From Acidobacteria bacterium AB60 (GTDB taxonomy: Bacteria > Acidobacteriota > Terriglobia > Terriglobales > Acidobacteriaceae): a DNA stretch of 64,000 nt. Position numbers and translations under genes: made by a program. The stretch is from positions 1 through 64,000 of the forward strand of contig VANK01000012.1 of assembly GCA_008682415.1 (NCBI GenBank), in the 5' to 3' direction. The notes under the pieces were generated by a model that was given only the letters and a program-made list of their open reading frames with translations, searched no databases and had not been told where the DNA came from. This document shows positions 26,325 to 34,667 of this stretch, one piece after another; position 1 is the first letter of the stretch, and every line of letters starts with the position of its first letter.

Positions 26325-26385
26325 GATGGGAGCTTTCGGACCAGAGTTACTCCACAGCAACCGAAGTTACTCTGCAGCTCCCATC
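26325..26385. repeat. Inverted repeat with internal direct repeats
   Basis: GATGGGAGCT (26325-26334) and AGCTCCCATC (26376-26385) are perfect 10-bp inverted arms. Inside them AGTTACTC occurs twice in direct orientation and TTCGG/CCGAA add symmetry. The 61-bp structure is at the edge of the toxin-immunity remnant and might be a boundary element or a terminator-like fold; no T-tract follows. Confidence 0.5.
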
Positions 26386-26443
26386 TGGGGGAGACGTGTC
26401 CCTATCCTCCCGACGCGGTAGGCGGCGTGGCCTACGCCCCGGG

Positions 26444-27031
26444 TTACGCTTCGGGAATCGAGCCACCCGCCTTTGGTGTCGAGCCCCATTCTTCTTTGAA
26501 GCGCATTTGCCACTCCGTGAGTATTCCGTAGAAATCGTACTGTTGAAGCCGAACATCACGGAGGCTGCCTTCCACAACCCGATAGTCCGCGCCAACCTGA
26601 AACGCGATTAGGCGCTCCAACGGGCCATCGTCGAAGTGCAGAACGTAACTGCCATCGTCAAAACCCTGCTCGCTATCTGGAGCCAGAATGCAACCGTTTG
26701 AATGAAGGATTCTGAAAATCTGAAGCCAAGGAACCCCATATAACAGTAAGTCATCCATATCATCCAGAGAGTTCGCACGACTGATCGCCGTCGCGATTTG
26801 TGCGGCATCGGCATCCGATGGAAACGGCGACTTATGACTTCCACGATCCACGATTTTTCTATGCATTCCATTAAAGGAAGGACCAATTAGCGTTGAATCT
26901 GGCTTTCGATAACCATAACGGCGGCCTCCCACATAAAACACCAAGAAGCCCAGCGCCATTTGGCCTGGCGAATCGTAGGCTTCTAAGATCGAGGATTCGA
27001 TTGCAAAAATGTCTGAGGTTCCGATGATCAT
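26444..27031 (-). CDS. Immunity protein, Imm42-like
   Basis: 195 aa, soluble, acidic. The beginning MIIGTSDIFAIESSILEAYDSPGQMALGFLVFYVGGRRYGYRKPDSTLIGPSF and the later FGVP-like LLLYGVPW agree with the Imm42 family of polymorphic-toxin immunity proteins as I recall it. It lies 17 nt downstream of the RHS toxin tip on the same strand, the expected toxin-then-immunity order. It presumably neutralises the RHS C-terminal toxin in the cytoplasm. The intact reading frame next to a decayed RHS core suggests it has been kept. Confidence 0.7.
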   Translation of the reverse strand: MIIGTSDIFAIESSILEAYDSPGQMALGFLVFYVGGRRYGYRKPDSTLIGPSFNGMHRKIVDRGSHKSPFPSDADAAQIATAISRANSLDDMDDLLLYGVPWLQIFRILHSNGCILAPDSEQGFDDGSYVLHFDDGPLERLIAFQVGADYRVVEGSLRDVRLQQYDFYGILTEWQMRFKEEWGSTPKAGGSIPEA

Positions 27032-27048
27032 TTCGTCGACCCGAACGC

Positions 27049-28003
27049 CTACTTGATATCTCTAGGGATGTGCTGGGATTCGATCGCATTTTCACCAGCC
27101 GTCGAGCTACTCCAATGTGCTCCGCCGGCGTTATCCGAGCTGAATCTGTGGAGTACTCCTTCCGAGTCCTTCGCCCACCAGGTCCCGGGCTTGTCATTAC
27201 TTTTGACGGCTTTGTTGTAGAGATCTCTTGAGTTTGCCGGCTCGCGACTCGCTCTGCCTTTTGCATTCTGATGGTGTTTGCCCTCATTGGGCTTAAACTC
27301 AGGCTTTTGATTCGGGTCAGCCGGTGTTGACTCAGCAGGCGCTGGCGATGTGTTGGCAGCTGGAGCGGGATGGAGCTTATTGAATAAATACGGCCCAAGA
27401 AAAGCCCTTTCCGCGAGAATCCCTAGGACGCCGAAGAAGGCCTTGTACTGTAGCATTTTCAGCTCACGTTCTTTGCCGGTGAAATACAACGGGGTCGAAT
27501 CGTTTGCCGTGGACGTGGCGTACTGGTCGGGGTACGGGAAGAGGCCGTCGTCGAAGGGGAGGGATTGGATGTCGATCTCCGGCGTTCCAACCAAGTTCGG
27601 CGTGCCGCTCAACTGCACGCGCCGGGTGCCGAGCGGATCTTCGATGTGGAAATGGAGACCGCCCGGATCGTAGGTGCCAATCAGCTTCCCACCTGCATAA
27701 ATGTTCGTCCGTTGCCAGTTGACATTGTTGCTGCCGTCAAGCATGCTCAGCTCCTCGCCCGAGAAGCCGAGCACGTAATTTTCCGTGACCTGGAAGCCGT
27801 TCGTGGTTGGGTCGCAGGTCCAGGCCGTAATGGTCCCTTTGGCGAGGCGGGCACCACCGGCGTCATACAGATAACCGATCTTCATCGTTCGCCCAGGCCG
27901 GTCGGGCTTTGCACGGCACAGACGCGCCCCTCTGCATCGTGGAGGTACTGGTTCATGGTTGTAGGTCTAGGGTCAGGTTACCTGATGCGTCGTACGTGAA
28001 TGT
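27049..28003 (-). pseudogene. RHS-repeat protein remnant with C-terminal toxin tip
   Basis: The open part (27049-27885, 278 aa) starts inside an RHS core: YLYDAGGARLAKGTITAW, then NYVLGFSGEELSMLDG, LHFHIEDPLGTRRVQ and PLYFTGKERE. The tip (from about residue 145) is non-RHS: a hydrophobic patch, a Pro/Ala-rich linker and a basic, HHQNAKG-containing end that looks like a toxin domain but is not identified. Upstream, RHS homology continues in other frames (NQYLHDAEGRVCAVQ and FTYDASGNLT), so at least two frameshifts separate the pieces, and thousands of bases of the usual RHS gene are missing. An internal ATG at 27885 could still express the tip. Confidence 0.75.
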
Positions 28004-28104
28004 GCGAAGGCGTAGGGCTGCTCGCAGCCGGGGAGACTCATGCGCCGCTCGAAAACGGAGACGCGTGCGGGCGATGCTTGCGAGTATGCCACAATACACC
28101 CCAC

Positions 28105-29202
28105 ATGAAGATCATTTCGCTTCTCATTTTGCTGATGGTGGGTGGGCCGGTGTGCGCGGCGCAGAAGCGCCTGGTGCTGATCGACCAGGACGGGTCGGGG
28201 CCGGGCGGGTCGAACCAGATGGCGATGCTCTGCCTGCTGCAGGCGCCGCAGGTGGAGGTGCTGGGCATCACGATGGTGACCGGCAATGCGTGGCGTGACG
28301 AAGAGACGCAGCATACGCTGCGCATGCTGGAGCTGACCGGGCACGAGGGTGTTCCGGTGGCGCGGGGAGCGGTGTTTCCGCTGGTGCGCACGCAGGAGGA
28401 GACGCGGCTGCAGGCGGCGCTGGTGGGTAAGGTCACGTGGCTGGGTGCGTGGGGCGAGGGACCGACGACGCTGGCGGAGTCGGGCGGGACGGTGACGCCG
28501 GTGACGCCGCCGAATCTGCCGGTGCACGGTCCTTATGAGGTGCCGACGCTGCCGGAGGGCGCGCCGCGACTGAAGCCGATCGAGGAGGACGCGGTGCACT
28601 TCCTGCTCCGGCAGGTGCACGCGCATCCGCACGCGGTGACGATCTATGCGGCGGGGCCGCTGACGAATATCGCGCTGGCGATTGCGATCGATCCGGAGTT
28701 TGCGGCGTTGACGCAGGGGCTGGTGGTGATGGGGGGGAGCCTGAATCCGCAGACGGAGGATCCGGAGTTTGCGACGAGCCCGCGGCACGAGTTCAACTTC
28801 TGGTTCGATCCAGAGGCGGCGCATATCGCGCTGCGGGCGGCGTGGCCGCGGGTGGATGTGACCACGGTGGATGTTTCCATCAAGGCTCCGTTCACGGAGA
28901 AGATGCTGGAGGAGATCGGCAGGTCGTCGTCGCCGACGGCGCGGTATATCGCGGCGTGGAGCCAGGACCGCTACTACCTGTGGGATGAGCTGGCTGCGTG
29001 CGCGTGGCTGGAGCCGGGGCTGATCACGAAGGAGAAGCTGGTCTACATGGACGTGGACGTGAGCCATGGGCCGGGCTATGGGGACACGCTGACGTGGACG
29101 GACAAGCTGAAGCCGGCGACGGGCGTGCGGCTGGTGCACGCGCAGGTGGACCTGGATCTGGCGAGGTTTCAGCAGAAGTTTGTGGAGTTGATGAAGAGGT
29201 GA
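28105..29202 (+). CDS. Secreted inosine-uridine nucleoside hydrolase-like protein
   Basis: 365 aa with a short signal peptide (LLILLMVGGPVCAAQ). Homology to the nucleoside hydrolase superfamily is seen in LEVLGITMVTGNAW-like strands, VTIYAAGPLTNIALAI, VVMGGSL and FNFWFDPEAAHIAL. The calcium/ribose motif normally DxDPGxDD reads DQDGSGPGGSN, keeping the first Asp pair but lacking the Asp-Asp. Whether it hydrolyses nucleosides is therefore uncertain. The start at 28105 gives the signal peptide directly. Confidence 0.82.
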   Translation: MKIISLLILLMVGGPVCAAQKRLVLIDQDGSGPGGSNQMAMLCLLQAPQVEVLGITMVTGNAWRDEETQHTLRMLELTGHEGVPVARGAVFPLVRTQEETRLQAALVGKVTWLGAWGEGPTTLAESGGTVTPVTPPNLPVHGPYEVPTLPEGAPRLKPIEEDAVHFLLRQVHAHPHAVTIYAAGPLTNIALAIAIDPEFAALTQGLVVMGGSLNPQTEDPEFATSPRHEFNFWFDPEAAHIALRAAWPRVDVTTVDVSIKAPFTEKMLEEIGRSSSPTARYIAAWSQDRYYLWDELAACAWLEPGLITKEKLVYMDVDVSHGPGYGDTLTWTDKLKPATGVRLVHAQVDLDLARFQQKFVELMKR

Positions 29203-29242
29203 GGGGGGCAGCGAGTCAGCAAGTCCCGCCCTAACGAAGTTA

Positions 29243-29299
29243 GGACGGGGCACCCCGTCGTGGGGGGACGGGGCACGCCTTTGTGTCTGGATGGGGCAC
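29243..29299. repeat. Three GGACGGGGCAC-type direct repeats
   Basis: GGACGGGGCAC at 29243-29253 and 29266-29276, and GGATGGGGCAC at 29289-29299, spaced 23 bp apart, lie between the convergent nucleoside hydrolase and dnaA stops. A small CCTAAC/GTTAGG hairpin precedes them. Function unknown. Confidence 0.6.
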
Positions 29300-29308
29300 G
29301 GGGAGAGC

Positions 29309-30718
29309 TTAGCCGTTGAGGAGTTCCTGCAGCTTGTTGAGGGTGCGGTGCAGGTCCTTGTCGGCGCGGCGCTGCTCATCGATTTTGGCGATGGAGTGCA
29401 TGACGGTGGTGTGGTGCTTGTTGCCGAACTGGCGCCCGATCTCGGGGAGGCTGGCCTCCGTCATCTGCTTGGCTAAATACATCGCAATCTGGCGCGGCAC
29501 GACCACCTGCCGGGAGTTGTTTTTCTGCTTCAGATCGCTCACCCGCATGCCGAACTGCTCGGCCACGGCCCGCTGAATCGATTCGATGGTGACTTTTCGT
29601 ACCTGCATATCGATGAATTGCTTCAGGCACTGCTGCGTTGAGGTCAGCGTAATCTCGACGTGATTCAGCTGGCACCAGGCGATCAGCCGTACCAGAGCGC
29701 CCTCCAACTCGCGAACGTTGGTCCGCACATTCGATGCGATAAATAAGGCCACGTCGGTGGGCAGGACGACCTGCTCGCTCTCCGCTTTCTTCTGCAGGAT
29801 GGCGACCTTGGTTTCCAGATCCGGGGGCTGGATGTCGGCGATGAGTCCCCATTCAAAGCGGGAGCGCAGGCGGTCTTCAATCTCCGCGAGCTCCTTGGGA
29901 GGACGGTCGGAGGCGATGACGATCTGGCGCATGCTTTCGTGAAGCGCGTTGAAGGTGTGAAAGAACTCTTCCTGGGTGCGCTCTTTCTGGGCGATGAACT
30001 GGATGTCGTCGATGAGGAGGACGTCGACGGAGCGGAAGCGATCGCGGAAGGTGGTCATGCGATCGTTGCGCAGGGAGGTGATCATCTCGTTGGTGAACTT
30101 TTCCGCGGAGACGTAGGAGATGACGGCGGTGGGCTGGCGGCGCTTCACCTCGTGGCCGATGGCGTGCATGAGGTGGGTTTTGCCCATGCCGACGCCGCCA
30201 TAGAGGAAGAGCGGATTGTAGGCGCGGGAGGGGCGTTCCGCGACGGCCAGAGCGGCGGCGCGCGCGAACTGGTTGCCGTTGCCGATGACGAAGTTATCGA
30301 ACGTATAGCGGGAGTTGAGCTGGGCGGCGGTGGACCAGTCGAAGCGCGCCTGTTCCGGCGTGCGTTGTGCGGGGGGTGGCGGCGCGGTGGGCGCGTGAGA
30401 TGGGAGGGGGCCGAAGCCGCCGTCTTTGCGGAGGGGCGGCGCGGAGGGATCTTCTTCCTGGGTGACGAACTGGACGTCGTCGAGATCGAGGGACTGCAGA
30501 TCGATGGCTTCCTGGATCAGGTCCGCATATTTTTCAAGGGTTTCGCGGAACTCCGCGGAGGGCACGCGCACGAAGAGAGTTTTGCCCTTGGCGTGGCTGA
30601 AGCGGGTGGGCTTGAGCCAGGTCTCGAAGGACTGGCGGATGACTTTCTTTTCGAGCGCCGCCAGGATCTGCATCCAGGGATTGAGTGCCGTTGTTGCCGG
30701 CGTCATTGCAAATGCCAT
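29309..30718 (-). CDS. dnaA: Chromosomal replication initiator DnaA
   Basis: 469 aa. Domain I begins NPWMQILAALEKKVIRQSFETWLKPT; a variable Pro-rich domain II (SHAPTAPPPPAQRTPEQ) follows. The AAA+ domain has YNPLFLYGGVGMGKTHL (Walker A) and VLLIDDIQFIAQKE (Walker B). Domain IV has the DnaA-box recognition signature PEIGRQFGNKHHTTVMHSI. It is divergent from rpmH across 534 nt, the classic dnaA/rpmH arrangement. Confidence 0.98.
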   Translation of the reverse strand: MAFAMTPATTALNPWMQILAALEKKVIRQSFETWLKPTRFSHAKGKTLFVRVPSAEFRETLEKYADLIQEAIDLQSLDLDDVQFVTQEEDPSAPPLRKDGGFGPLPSHAPTAPPPPAQRTPEQARFDWSTAAQLNSRYTFDNFVIGNGNQFARAAALAVAERPSRAYNPLFLYGGVGMGKTHLMHAIGHEVKRRQPTAVISYVSAEKFTNEMITSLRNDRMTTFRDRFRSVDVLLIDDIQFIAQKERTQEEFFHTFNALHESMRQIVIASDRPPKELAEIEDRLRSRFEWGLIADIQPPDLETKVAILQKKAESEQVVLPTDVALFIASNVRTNVRELEGALVRLIAWCQLNHVEITLTSTQQCLKQFIDMQVRKVTIESIQRAVAEQFGMRVSDLKQKNNSRQVVVPRQIAMYLAKQMTEASLPEIGRQFGNKHHTTVMHSIAKIDEQRRADKDLHRTLNKLQELLNG

Positions 30719-31252
30719 CGAACGTTATCCTTGCCTGAGTCCCTGGTTCGGTGACTGCCCTATTTTTGGCAATGGCTATGCGCAGGCGGCGAACACACGA
30801 TCGTTCTCCGTCTTTCCCTGCTTAACTCGCCACTCTGCCGAATGAACTGCCCCGTGATTTTTTCCTGGGGCGTGGGTATTGTTCCGTTCCGTGGGACGCT
30901 AAGAAACTTTTGTTGAACGGACCCGATACTAGCACATTTGGACCTGGTTGCAACGCCTCATTCACACAACTTTCGGAGGCTTCTGAAGGTTGCACCAACG
31001 GCGGTGAAAGTGCCCGAAAACAGCGGTGACTGTGGTCACCATTTCGGTGGATGCGCGTCCAGATTCGAACAGTTTTTTCATGGGCCAGCAGTGCCGCTTT
31101 GCTCATTGGAAACAGACGCGCGGAGGCGGGTTGCCGCTCTGCTGTGAAGATGTGAGAGGGGACCGCAGACTGGATTCCGATCTCATCCTGCGATATACTC
31201 AAGACTTGCCGCCAAGGCTCAGATTTTTGAAGAGAAACAGGAGCGCAACTGT
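30719..31252. other. dnaA-rpmH intergenic region (534 nt)
   Basis: Many chromosomes have oriC here. Reading both strands I found no exact TTATCCACA box; only weak partial matches such as TTATCCTTG at 30725. No AT-rich unwinding tract stands out either. The rpmH promoter lies at its right end. It may hold the dnaA promoter(s), but an origin is not supported by sequence. Confidence 0.4.
31171..31199 (+). promoter_or_regulatory. Predicted rpmH operon promoter
   Basis: TATACT at 31194-31199 with TGGATT 17 nt upstream (31171-31176). The -10 is good, the -35 weak. It would give a leader of about 47 nt to rpmH with AGGAG 9 nt before the ATG. Confidence 0.5.
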
Positions 31253-31408
31253 ATGCCCAAGCGCACATTTCAACCCAACCGCCATCGCCGCGCGAAGACT
31301 CACGGCTTCCGTGCCCGCATGAAGACCAAGAGCGGGGCTGCTGTGCTGAGCCGCCGCCGCGCCGCGGGGCGCAAGCGGGTTTCTGTCAGCGCCGGATATC
31401 GCGACTAG
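31253..31408 (+). CDS. rpmH: 50S ribosomal protein L34
   Basis: 51 aa, very basic. It begins MPKRTFQPNRHRRAKTHGF and contains RMKTKSGAAVLSRRRAAGRKR, the invariant L34 pattern, with a few extra residues (SVSAGYRD) at the end. First gene of the rpmH-rnpA-yidD-yidC cluster. Confidence 0.97.
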   Translation: MPKRTFQPNRHRRAKTHGFRARMKTKSGAAVLSRRRAAGRKRVSVSAGYRD

Positions 31409-31480
31409 TCCGGCGGTTCGATCGAAGCCGGGGCGCGAACGTCCCTGTGAGCTCCGGCGCAAACTCCTTCCGGCACTGTC

Positions 31481-31939
31481 ATGCACATCCCCATCAATTC
31501 AGAGTCTCGCGAGGCCCGTGCGCACGAGGTTGGTGCGGCGCGCGCCAAACAGACGCTGGCGGGCGTGCGTCTGCGCAAGCACGCGGACTACCAGGCGGCG
31601 TATGCAGCGAGCCGCAAGCGCCAGTCGAGCTCGATGGCGTGGTTTGTGGCGCTCCGGCCGGCGGACGGAACGGCGCGGGTGGGTCTGACGGTGGGCAAGG
31701 TGATCGGCAAGGCGCACGAGCGCAACCGCATCAAGCGGAGGATGCGGGAGGCACTGCGGCGGCATGTGGAGCTGCTGCCGGCGGGCGCGGACCTGATACT
31801 GCATCCGCGGCGCGTGGTGCTGGCGATGGAATTCACGAAACTTGAGGCCGAGGTTGTGCGTATCTTGACGCAGGCGAGCAACGAGGTTGCGCGCGCGGCA
31901 CGAAGCAGCGCGGCGCAAGCGGCGAGCAAGCCGGCATGA
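31481..31939 (+). CDS. rnpA: Ribonuclease P protein component
   Basis: 152 aa subunit that helps RNase P RNA bind pre-tRNA leaders. The family core is RLRKHADYQAAYAASRKR, VGLTVGKVIGKAHERNRIKRRMREALRRH (RNR motif) and ADLILHPRR. It has an about 30-residue extension at the N-terminus and an Ala-rich tail. The yidD start overlaps its stop (ATGA). Confidence 0.95.
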   Translation: MHIPINSESREARAHEVGAARAKQTLAGVRLRKHADYQAAYAASRKRQSSSMAWFVALRPADGTARVGLTVGKVIGKAHERNRIKRRMREALRRHVELLPAGADLILHPRRVVLAMEFTKLEAEVVRILTQASNEVARAARSSAAQAASKPA

Positions 31940-32184
31940 TGACGCGACTCCTGCTGGGATTTCTGGCGTTCTACAAGCGGTGGCTGTCGCCGGCGGTGCA
32001 CACGCTGGGCGTGGGGGGCTGCAAGTTTCAGCCGACCTGTTCGGAGTACGCGGTGACGGCGATTGCGTGGCATGGGCCGCTGAGGGGGAGTGTGTTGGCG
32101 GCAGGCAGGCTGTTGCGCTGTCATCCGCTGAGCCGGGGCGGACTGGACCAGGTTCCGGCGCCGCCGGCGCGGCACCATTCCTGA
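31936..32184 (+). CDS. yidD: YidD membrane protein insertion efficiency factor
   Basis: 82 aa amphipathic membrane-associated protein. It carries the signature CKFQPTCSEYAVTAI and RCHPLSRGGLDQVP. It assists YidC in membrane protein insertion. Translationally coupled to rnpA. Confidence 0.95.
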   Translation: MMTRLLLGFLAFYKRWLSPAVHTLGVGGCKFQPTCSEYAVTAIAWHGPLRGSVLAAGRLLRCHPLSRGGLDQVPAPPARHHS

Positions 32185-32240
32185 ACCGTTATCCTAATAA
32201 CAGCGGCTTCCGCCGCCTTCCGATGGACAGGACGTAACCT

Positions 32241-34094
32241 TTGCCCGAATTTCAAAATCCCAATCTTCAAACCCAAGGCCCTGGCGGCGGTGGTAGTGGC
32301 GGGGGCGACCTGCGCTCCATGATTTCGGTGGCGTTTCTGGCGGTCGCCATCTTTCTTGGGTACGAGTATTTCCAGCGGCCGAAGACGAATCAGCCGGTGA
32401 CGCCTGCGGCGACGCAGCAGCAGTCCAGTTCTTCAACGTCGCAGGAAGCCGGATCGCAGAGCGGACCGGCGAGTTTGGCGGCAGCGCCGGCTGCGAGCGC
32501 GGCCACGGCAACGCCGGCCATAACGGCGAGTGCCGAGACGGAGACGGTGGTGGAGAATCCCAACTACCGGATTGTCTTTACCAACCGCGGCGCGCAGGTG
32601 AAGCACTGGATTCTGAAGCACTATTACCAGTCGGACGGCAAGACGCCGCTGGACATGGTGCAGGCGCAGGCGGCGTCGCACTTCGGGCTTCCGCTGTCGG
32701 TGTTCACGTATGACGAGGGCTTGACGGGGCAGTTGAACCAGGCGCTCTACCAGGCATCGGCCACTGGGAATGTGACGGCGCCCAACAGTATTTCGTTCCG
32801 CTACGCGCAGAACGGCCTGGACGTAGTGAAGAGCTTCCGCTTCGATGCCAGCTACGTGATCACCGCGGAACTGCAGGTGCATCGCAACGGGCAGCCGGTG
32901 CGGGCGCTGCTGTCATGGCCCGCTGGGCTGGGCGACATGGAGGAGTTCCAGGGCAAGAGTTCGATACCTGGCCTGTCACGCACGCCCTCATATTTTGGAT
33001 GGTCGGTTGGTGGCAAAGACGACTCGCAGGCCGCGGCCAAGGTCTCCAACAACAACACTCTCACCGGCGACTACCAGTGGGCGGCAACAGCAGACCTTTA
33101 CTTTGCTGCTGCATTTTTACCCGAAGTTCCACAGCGCGCGACTGTTGTCACGCTGCATCGTACGATCGACCTTCCTACCGATCTCACCAACCCCAACAGC
33201 GAGAAGAAGCCCGCCGACGTTCTGGGCATCGCCGTCGGCGATCTCGGCGGCTTCACTCGCGAGCGCCTCTATGCCGGACCCAAGCAGATGGATCTGCTTA
33301 CCGCCATCCGCTCCACCGGCGACGACGGCAAACAGGATGGGCCTTCACTCGAGCCGCTCATCCAGTTCGGATCGTGGCTAGGCCTGATTGCCAAACCGCT
33401 CTTTCTGGCGCTGCGCCTGATGTTTGAGCACGGCATTCCCAACTGGGGCTGGGACATCATCATCCTGACGGTGCTTTTCAACATGCTGATGCTGCCGACG
33501 CGGCTGATGATGATGAAGAGCTCGCTAAAGATGATGCGCATTCAGCCCAAGGTGGATGCGATCAAGCGGAAGTACTCGAACCTGAAGGCGACCGATCCCA
33601 AGCGTGCCGAGATGAACGCCGAAATGATGGCGCTCTACAAGCAAGAGGGCGTGAACATGTACGGCGGGTGTTTGCCGCTGCTGATCCAGATGCCGCTCTT
33701 CTTCGCTTATTTCCGGGTGCTACAGAATACGGTGGAGCTGCGCCAGGCGCACTGGTTCTGGCTGACAGACCTTTCCAATCCGGACCCGCTGCACATTCTG
33801 CCCATCATCATTATTGTCACGATGTTTCTGACGCAGTTCATCACGCCATCGCCGGGCATGGATCCGGCGCAGCGGCGGCTGATGGCGATCATGATGCCGG
33901 TGATCTTCGGGTTTACGCTGTGGCACTACGCGTCGGGGCTGGCGCTCTACTGGTGCACGGGCAACCTGATCAACCTGGCGATCCAGGTGTCGATCAACCA
34001 GTCGCATATCGGCAAGGAGATGCATGCGATTGCGGCGAAGCGCGCGGCCAAGCGTGCGGGGATCAGCCCGAAGACGATCCAGGGAAGGCGGTAA
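32241..34094 (+). CDS. yidC: Membrane protein insertase YidC
   Basis: 617 aa insertase of the inner membrane. TM1 lies at about residues 28-45 (ISVAFLAVAIFLGYEYF). It is followed by the large periplasmic domain typical of Gram-negatives, then the 60KD_IMP core with TM segments and NMYGGCLPLLIQMPLFFAYFRVLQN and AIMMPVIFGFTLWHYASGLALYWCTGNLI. It begins at TTG 32241. A segment within the periplasmic domain (33060-33410) has opposite strand composition to the rest of the gene. Confidence 0.96.
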   Translation: MPEFQNPNLQTQGPGGGGSGGGDLRSMISVAFLAVAIFLGYEYFQRPKTNQPVTPAATQQQSSSSTSQEAGSQSGPASLAAAPAASAATATPAITASAETETVVENPNYRIVFTNRGAQVKHWILKHYYQSDGKTPLDMVQAQAASHFGLPLSVFTYDEGLTGQLNQALYQASATGNVTAPNSISFRYAQNGLDVVKSFRFDASYVITAELQVHRNGQPVRALLSWPAGLGDMEEFQGKSSIPGLSRTPSYFGWSVGGKDDSQAAAKVSNNNTLTGDYQWAATADLYFAAAFLPEVPQRATVVTLHRTIDLPTDLTNPNSEKKPADVLGIAVGDLGGFTRERLYAGPKQMDLLTAIRSTGDDGKQDGPSLEPLIQFGSWLGLIAKPLFLALRLMFEHGIPNWGWDIIILTVLFNMLMLPTRLMMMKSSLKMMRIQPKVDAIKRKYSNLKATDPKRAEMNAEMMALYKQEGVNMYGGCLPLLIQMPLFFAYFRVLQNTVELRQAHWFWLTDLSNPDPLHILPIIIIVTMFLTQFITPSPGMDPAQRRLMAIMMPVIFGFTLWHYASGLALYWCTGNLINLAIQVSINQSHIGKEMHAIAAKRAAKRAGISPKTIQGRR

Positions 34095-34153
34095 GGCTGA
34101 GAGGCTTTCCGCTGTGAGCTCTTCGCTTTCAGGTGTGGGCCGGGCCCGCCCTT

Positions 34154-34645
34154 TCAGGGCCGGATCTCGACGGGAGTTCCGACGGAGACGAGGCTCCAGA
34201 TCTCGTCGATCTCCGCGTCGGTGACGGCGATGCAGCCCAGGGTCCAGTCGTAGAGGCGTTGGGCCGGACCGAGGAATCCTTTGCCGTTGGGCAGGCCGTG
34301 GATCATGATGGCGCCGCCGGGAGAGACTCCGCCTTGCGCGGCGCGGCGACGATCGTCGGCCTTGGGATAGGAAATGTGCAGCGCCTTGTGGTACTGGCTT
34401 GCGGCGTTGCGGCTGTCGATGACGTAGCGCCCCTCGGGCGTGCGTCCGTCTCCTTTCTGCTGTTTGGGCGCCAGGCCTCGCCGGCCTAACGCGACCTTGT
34501 AAACACGGATGATCCTGCCTCCTGCGATGAGTTCCAGCAGATGATCTTTTTTGAGAATGAGGATGGAGTCGGCGTGCTCCGGCGCGGGCGGCGCTCCGGC
34601 CAGGGCGGCTGCGAGCAGGAGCGAGACGAGGATCCGGGCGCACAT
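34154..34645 (-). CDS. L,D-transpeptidase, YkuD family
   Basis: 163 aa with a signal peptide (ILVSLLLAAALAGAPP). The YkuD catalytic motif is in IMIHGLPNGKG...DWTLGCIAVTDAEID, with catalytic Cys in LGC and His in MIHG. The substrate-strand part DGRTPEGRYVID is present. It forms 3-3 cross-links or attaches proteins to peptidoglycan in the periplasm. It is convergent with yidC and monocistronic. Confidence 0.92.
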   Translation of the reverse strand: MCARILVSLLLAAALAGAPPAPEHADSILILKKDHLLELIAGGRIIRVYKVALGRRGLAPKQQKGDGRTPEGRYVIDSRNAASQYHKALHISYPKADDRRRAAQGGVSPGGAIMIHGLPNGKGFLGPAQRLYDWTLGCIAVTDAEIDEIWSLVSVGTPVEIRP

Positions 34646-34667
34646 AAGGAAGACAGGTGTAGAGCGT

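Noticed and set aside
29378..29477. Several antisense frames over dnaA and hslU
   Set aside because: These are by-products of high GC content opposite well-identified genes.
30719..31252. oriC with DnaA boxes
   Set aside because: No exact TTATCCACA on either strand; only weak partial matches, so not called as an origin.
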